Made by a program: the position numbers and the translations under genes. Positions 5,836-6,590 of a stretch of 6,590 bases of DNA are shown here, piece by piece (position 1 is the first letter of the stretch; each line of letters opens with the position of its first letter). The notes beneath the pieces are model-generated. The model saw only the letters and a program-made list of their open reading frames with translations. It was not told the origin of the DNA and made no database searches. The stretch is from UBA9464 sp003445095 (GTDB lineage: Bacteria > Verrucomicrobiota > Verrucomicrobiia > Limisphaerales > UBA9464), in contig DAOMZG010000346.1 in the NCBI GenBank assembly GCA_035437945.1, positions 1 to 6,590 on the forward strand, read 5' to 3'.

Positions 5836-6468
5836 TCAGGATTCGAGAGGACGCAGGGCCTCCGGCAAACTGATCAATTCGGATCGACTGCCGTCGGGCC
5901 GCCAGACGATTTGGCCATCGTCGCGGACGGCCACCACCACCCCGCCGGTCGAGCGCCGGAGCGTTTGTACGCGATGGCCCGGCCGGAAGGCGTTGTCGTT
6001 CGCGCTCAATCCTTCGACCACCGCAATCATCGCCTCGCGGTCGAGCACGCCGGCGATGTAATGCGCGACCGCGGAAGAAACTTCGCGTTTTCGAACCGCC
6101 GGAAGATTGCTAAACAGAGCGAAGGCGAGTTCTCGCCCGATGCTCGCGAAGGTATTGCCGTTAAAGAAAAGGAACGGCGCGCGGCGGTGGAAGCGGCGCA
6201 AGAGTTCGAACGTATCGAGCAGGGTCAGCTCTTTCGGGCGGACCGCTTCCCACTCTTCCGCGCACGCTGAGTGAGTTTCCGAGTTAATTCCGTGCTGTGC
6301 GCGACCTCGTTCGCACGCTCCTCGGTTGATGCTGGTGACAGACTGCCAGTCCCAGTTTTGGAGAAAAGCGGCTCGGGTTTGTAGCGGTGAACCGACGCCA
6401 CCGCTGCTTGGCGGATGTCTTCCGCGGTCAGGTGTTTCAGGAGATCGAGGCGCAGATTCATCGGGCAT
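5836..6468 (-). CDS. Conserved-looking hypothetical protein, probably frameshifted near its N-terminus
   Basis: I do not recognise this family. From about residue 71 (position 6258) to the stop the 210-codon frame looks like real protein: a helical segment (KELTLLDTFELLRRFH), the motif APFLFFNGNTFASIGREL (97-114), a helical SSAVAHYIAGVLDREAMIAVVEGL stretch (131-154), and a beta-rich C-terminal part (GHRVQTL, GGVVVAV, GQIVWRPDGS) that resembles a small SH3-like barrel. Residues 1-70 of this frame are Ser/Pro/Arg-rich and look non-coding, while the overlapping frame beginning at ATG 6461 looks genuine there. The likely true product is the 6461 frame joined to this one by a -1 shift (about 208 residues). 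A GGAGGAG sequence ends 9 nt before ATG 6468 and 16 nt before ATG 6461. No in-frame ATG, GTG or TTG lies between, so independent translation of the good part from its own start is unlikely. Confidence 0.6.
   Translation of the reverse strand: MPDESAPRSPETPDRGRHPPSSGGVGSPLQTRAAFLQNWDWQSVTSINRGACERGRAQHGINSETHSACAEEWEAVRPKELTLLDTFELLRRFHRRAPFLFFNGNTFASIGRELAFALFSNLPAVRKREVSSAVAHYIAGVLDREAMIAVVEGLSANDNAFRPGHRVQTLRRSTGGVVVAVRDDGQIVWRPDGSRSELISLPEALRPLES
6225..6461 (-). CDS. N-terminal frame of the split hypothetical gene
   Basis: This frame of 78 codons opens MNLRLDLLKHLTAEDIRQ and continues AAVASVHRYKPEPLFSK, a balanced helical sequence with mostly G or C at third codon positions, unlike the Ser/Pro-rich alternative frame. 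It ends ARKSGKRSARKS at TGA 6227-6225. The codons just before that stop are CGA AAG AGC TGA. A -1 slip on A-AAG would enter the frame that continues ELTLLDTFELL and runs to 5836. The start is ATG 6461; the nearest Shine-Dalgarno-like sequence (GGAGGAG) is rather far at 16 nt, so ATG 6468 may have been the original start before a mutation, or ATG 6461 may be reached by coupling to the upstream gene, whose stop is 10 nt away. It could instead be a separate small protein. Confidence 0.5.
   Translation of the reverse strand: MNLRLDLLKHLTAEDIRQAAVASVHRYKPEPLFSKTGTGSLSPASTEERANEVAHSTELTRKLTQRARKSGKRSARKS
6231..6236 (-). other. Candidate -1 frameshift site (CGA AAG)
   Basis: In the 6461 frame the codons CGA AAG precede AGC TGA. 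The A-AAG tetramer lets a lysine tRNA re-pair as AAA one base back, which leads directly into GAG CTG ACC of the downstream frame. Such motifs are used in some insertion sequences and phage genes. No clear stimulatory hairpin or upstream Shine-Dalgarno has been verified, and an ordinary indel nearby would explain the frames equally well. Confidence 0.3.
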
Positions 6469-6471
6469 AGG

Positions 6472-6590
6472 CTAGGACTCCTCCGGACAAGCTTCAAGAA
6501 GGAGGACAAGGCGACCGTGTTCAGCGTTCATGGGAAGTTCCTTCGTCCACAGTCGGACGCGCATCGGGACCATGAACCGCGCGGCGGCCA
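6472..6590 (-). CDS. C-terminal end of an unknown protein, cut by the window edge
   Basis: A frame open from the window edge to TAG (6474-6472) ends RVRLWTKELP followed by MNAEHGRLVLLLEACPEES. It looks like genuine protein, and its stop lies only 3 bp before ATG 6468 and 10 bp before ATG 6461. This is operon-like spacing, with the Shine-Dalgarno of the next gene inside its last codons. The family is not recognisable from about 39 residues. ATGs at 6573, 6564 and 6531 are in frame, so it could also be a very short gene starting here, but continuation beyond the window is more likely. Confidence 0.5.
   Translation of the reverse strand, partial: AAARFMVPMRVRLWTKELPMNAEHGRLVLLLEACPEES

Noticed and set aside
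6005..6020. 13-nt match (ATCCTTCGACCAC) to spacer 10, a possible self-target in the unknown gene
   Set aside because: A 13-nt match among 20 spacers and both strands of the window is not unlikely by chance, and the flanks do not match.
5773..6270. Plus-strand open frame of 165 codons
   Set aside because: It runs antisense to the better-supported hypothetical gene and begins inside the inverted-repeat element; its sequence looks like a shadow frame.

Overview
The window looks like a GC-rich bacterial chromosome segment carrying the adaptation half of a CRISPR-Cas system and its array, beside a sigma-54 two-component response regulator. Short low-complexity tracts recur in and between the cas genes (tandem ctcaact, attttcgattgg and atgaggcttgag-like units). 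Such tracts, together with a Cas4-Cas1 fusion, remind me of Verrucomicrobiota or Planctomycetota genomes. This is inference from style only; no marker gene fixes the taxonomy.

Layout. Positions 69-1466 (+) hold a complete NtrC-family response regulator. Only 15 bp after its stop codon begins a CRISPR array (1482-2983) of 21 identical 36-bp repeats and 20 spacers of 36-38 bp. Then come a 221-bp leader-like gap (2984-3204), cas2 (3205-3495, -) and a cas4-cas1 fusion (3535-5541, -). A 294-bp intergenic stretch (5542-5835) holds several perfect hairpins and a roughly 187-bp element with inverted-repeat ends. At the right edge, two tightly spaced minus-strand genes of unknown function follow. One of them (about 5836-6461) is split across two reading frames, and the other (6472-6590) runs off the window.

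How it fits together. On the minus strand the order is cas4-cas1, cas2, leader, array. The repeat read on that strand ends in GTTGAAGC, similar to the ATTGAAAC-type 3' ends of many type I repeats. I therefore infer that the array is transcribed leftward from the cas2 side and converges on the response regulator. The Cas4-Cas1 fusion fits type I-G (formerly I-U), and less likely V-B. No interference genes (cas3, cas7, cas5/6, cas8 or cas12) are visible.

The most unusual observations are three in-frame low-complexity insertions inside cas4-cas1, a spacer whose first 15 nt copy the repeat, the hairpin-rich element upstream of cas4-cas1, and a possible -1 frameshift (programmed or mutational) in the unknown gene. 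I see no clearly new defence system; the unknown gene pair upstream of cas4-cas1 is the best place to look for one.
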